This document shows, one piece after another, positions 6,174 through 6,800 of a stretch of 6,800 nt of DNA (position 1 is the first letter of the stretch; each line of letters begins with the position of its first letter). A model generated the notes under the pieces. It was not told where the DNA came from and made no database searches. It was given only the letters and a program-made list of their open reading frames with translations. This DNA comes from Cyanobacteria bacterium UBA11372 (lineage in GTDB: Bacteria; Cyanobacteriota; Cyanobacteriia; Cyanobacteriales; Aerosakkonemataceae). The stretch is from contig DNGG01000373.1 of assembly GCA_003486675.1 (NCBI GenBank), positions 8,750 through 15,549 on the forward strand, read 5' to 3'. The translations under genes and the position numbers were made by a program.

Positions 6174-6791
6174 TCACCTTAACCCTAGGTTCCTGATATT
6201 GGGAGTATCTAGTTTAAGATTGCAGCTGACTGGGGTGGCGCTGAAGTTACAGGTATAAGTTGCCAAAAGCGTGTTCTGCTGATTGAAAACCCGAACATTG
6301 TATTGAAAATCTCTGGCTACCGTACCAAAATGATTGACGAATGCGTAGCGTTCTAAATACGTAAGCAAGCTCCAGATTTGTCGATTTACAATTAAATCTA
6401 TCTGACCTTCTGTCGGGTATGCACACCAGTTGTTGAGCAATTTGTTACCAAACTGTTCGTCAGCCCACCAAAGGCTAGGTCTTGTCAGTCCAGTTGCGGA
6501 AATAGTATTTGCAGTCACAACAGAACCAGCGGCTATTGTAGGGGTGGGTGGCGGATTTGTTCCTGGTGCTAATGGCTGGCAATTTGTAGCAGGTGCAGAT
6601 GGTTCTGGTGCAGCTATTGTTACTGCTGGTATAAATAAAATTGCGCTCAGGCTGATAACCAGTAAAGCAATTTTGGATTTTGGATACAGCGGATTGCCAG
6701 CAAGTGAAGTAGAGCCATTGGGCTTGGTTTGTGTAGAGGCAGGCTTAATGCTGCCTCTACACAAACCAAGGTGTACCTCAGAAAGCTGCAA
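6174..6791 (-). CDS. Secreted protein of unknown function; uncertain or broken start
   Basis: I do not recognise a named family, though the core reads like a conserved cyanobacterial hypothetical protein. Numbering from the TTG at 6791 gives 205 residues. A hydrophobic segment at 41-59 (IALLVISLSAILFIPAVTI), preceded by Lys38 and Lys40 and followed by AAPEP, looks like a signal peptide cleaved near residue 61. A Pro/Thr/Ala-rich linker (62-100) follows, then a compact domain (about 104-194) with PSLWWADEQFG, NRQIWSLLTYLERYAFVNHF and YNVRVFNQQNTLLATYTC. Cys71, Cys123, Cys181 and Cys190 could form disulphides. The protein is probably exported. The start is a problem: about 40 residues before the hydrophobic core is too long for a signal peptide, no ATG is in frame, and the frame stays open to the window edge. 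The only other in-frame TTG (6764) lies in a hairpin arm. A CTG at 6689 would give a normal signal peptide. Confidence 0.65.
   Translation of the reverse strand: MQLSEVHLGLCRGSIKPASTQTKPNGSTSLAGNPLYPKSKIALLVISLSAILFIPAVTIAAPEPSAPATNCQPLAPGTNPPPTPTIAAGSVVTANTISATGLTRPSLWWADEQFGNKLLNNWCAYPTEGQIDLIVNRQIWSLLTYLERYAFVNHFGTVARDFQYNVRVFNQQNTLLATYTCNFSATPVSCNLKLDTPNIRNLGLR
6723..6770. repeat. Perfect 20-bp inverted repeat (hairpin)
   Basis: Bases 6723-6742 (starting CTTGGTTTGTGTAGAGG) and 6751-6770 (ending TCTACACAAACCAAG) are perfect inverted repeats around an 8-base loop, GCTTAATG. There is no T-run after the stem on either strand, so it is not a typical terminator. The core GTAGAGGCAG/CTGCCTCTAC resembles, from memory, the dispersed GTAGAGACG/CGTCTCTAC palindromes of cyanobacterial genomes. 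It sits just before the signal-peptide region of the secreted-protein gene, read on the minus strand. Confidence 0.9.
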
Positions 6792-6800
6792 AACGCTATA

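Noticed and set aside
6046..6258. 70-residue plus-strand open frame
   Set aside because: It spans the HIP1 cluster and the antisense of the secreted-protein gene; the composition is not protein-like and no start signal is seen.

Overview
The window looks like chromosomal DNA from a filamentous cyanobacterium, probably of the Oscillatoria/Microcoleus type. The signs are complete HIP1 octamers (GCGATCGC at 1033, 5994, 6131 and 6155), repeats of the AGAAACCCGGTTTCTT type and an ATTACCN heptamer tandem between genes, and proteins of strongly cyanobacterial style. That assignment rests on recalled sequence style, not on a search.

Layout from left to right: an intrinsic terminator (56-90) serves a small minus-strand coiled-coil gene (155-565). 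A gene-poor stretch (566-968) holds a 96-bp palindromic repeat and a heptamer tandem. Two plus-strand genes follow, 53 bases apart and probably co-transcribed: a PotD-like periplasmic solute-binding lipoprotein (969-2123) and a cytoplasmic hybrid histidine kinase REC-PAS-HisKA-HATPase-REC (2177-4525). Convergent with the kinase, with 30 bases between the stops, is a minus-strand response regulator (4556-5728) with an unusual order: an N-terminal VMAP-type helix-turn-helix domain, REC, coiled coil and PAS, then nothing. A second gene-poor stretch (5729-6173) carries another copy of the 96-bp repeat and a cluster of HIP1 sites. The last gene (6174-6791, minus) encodes an unrecognised secreted protein whose 5' end is doubtful: the signal peptide has no in-frame ATG, GTG or TTG next to it, and a perfect 20-bp inverted repeat sits just upstream.

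How the parts may work together: the kinase and the convergent regulator carry clearly related REC domains and could belong to one phosphorelay. The kinase has two receiver domains with all key residues but no HPt domain, so a separate phosphotransfer protein or a partner REC would be needed. The kinase has no membrane segment, so direct sensing through the lipoprotein would need another protein.

The most interesting signals are (1) the two 96-bp repeats, equal in length and about two thirds identical, whose inner stems differ in sequence yet keep base pairing at matching positions; (2) the HTH-REC-PAS protein without a standard output domain; (3) the palindrome and possible frame problem at the start of the secreted protein. 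I found no clear evidence of a complete new defence or mobile system.
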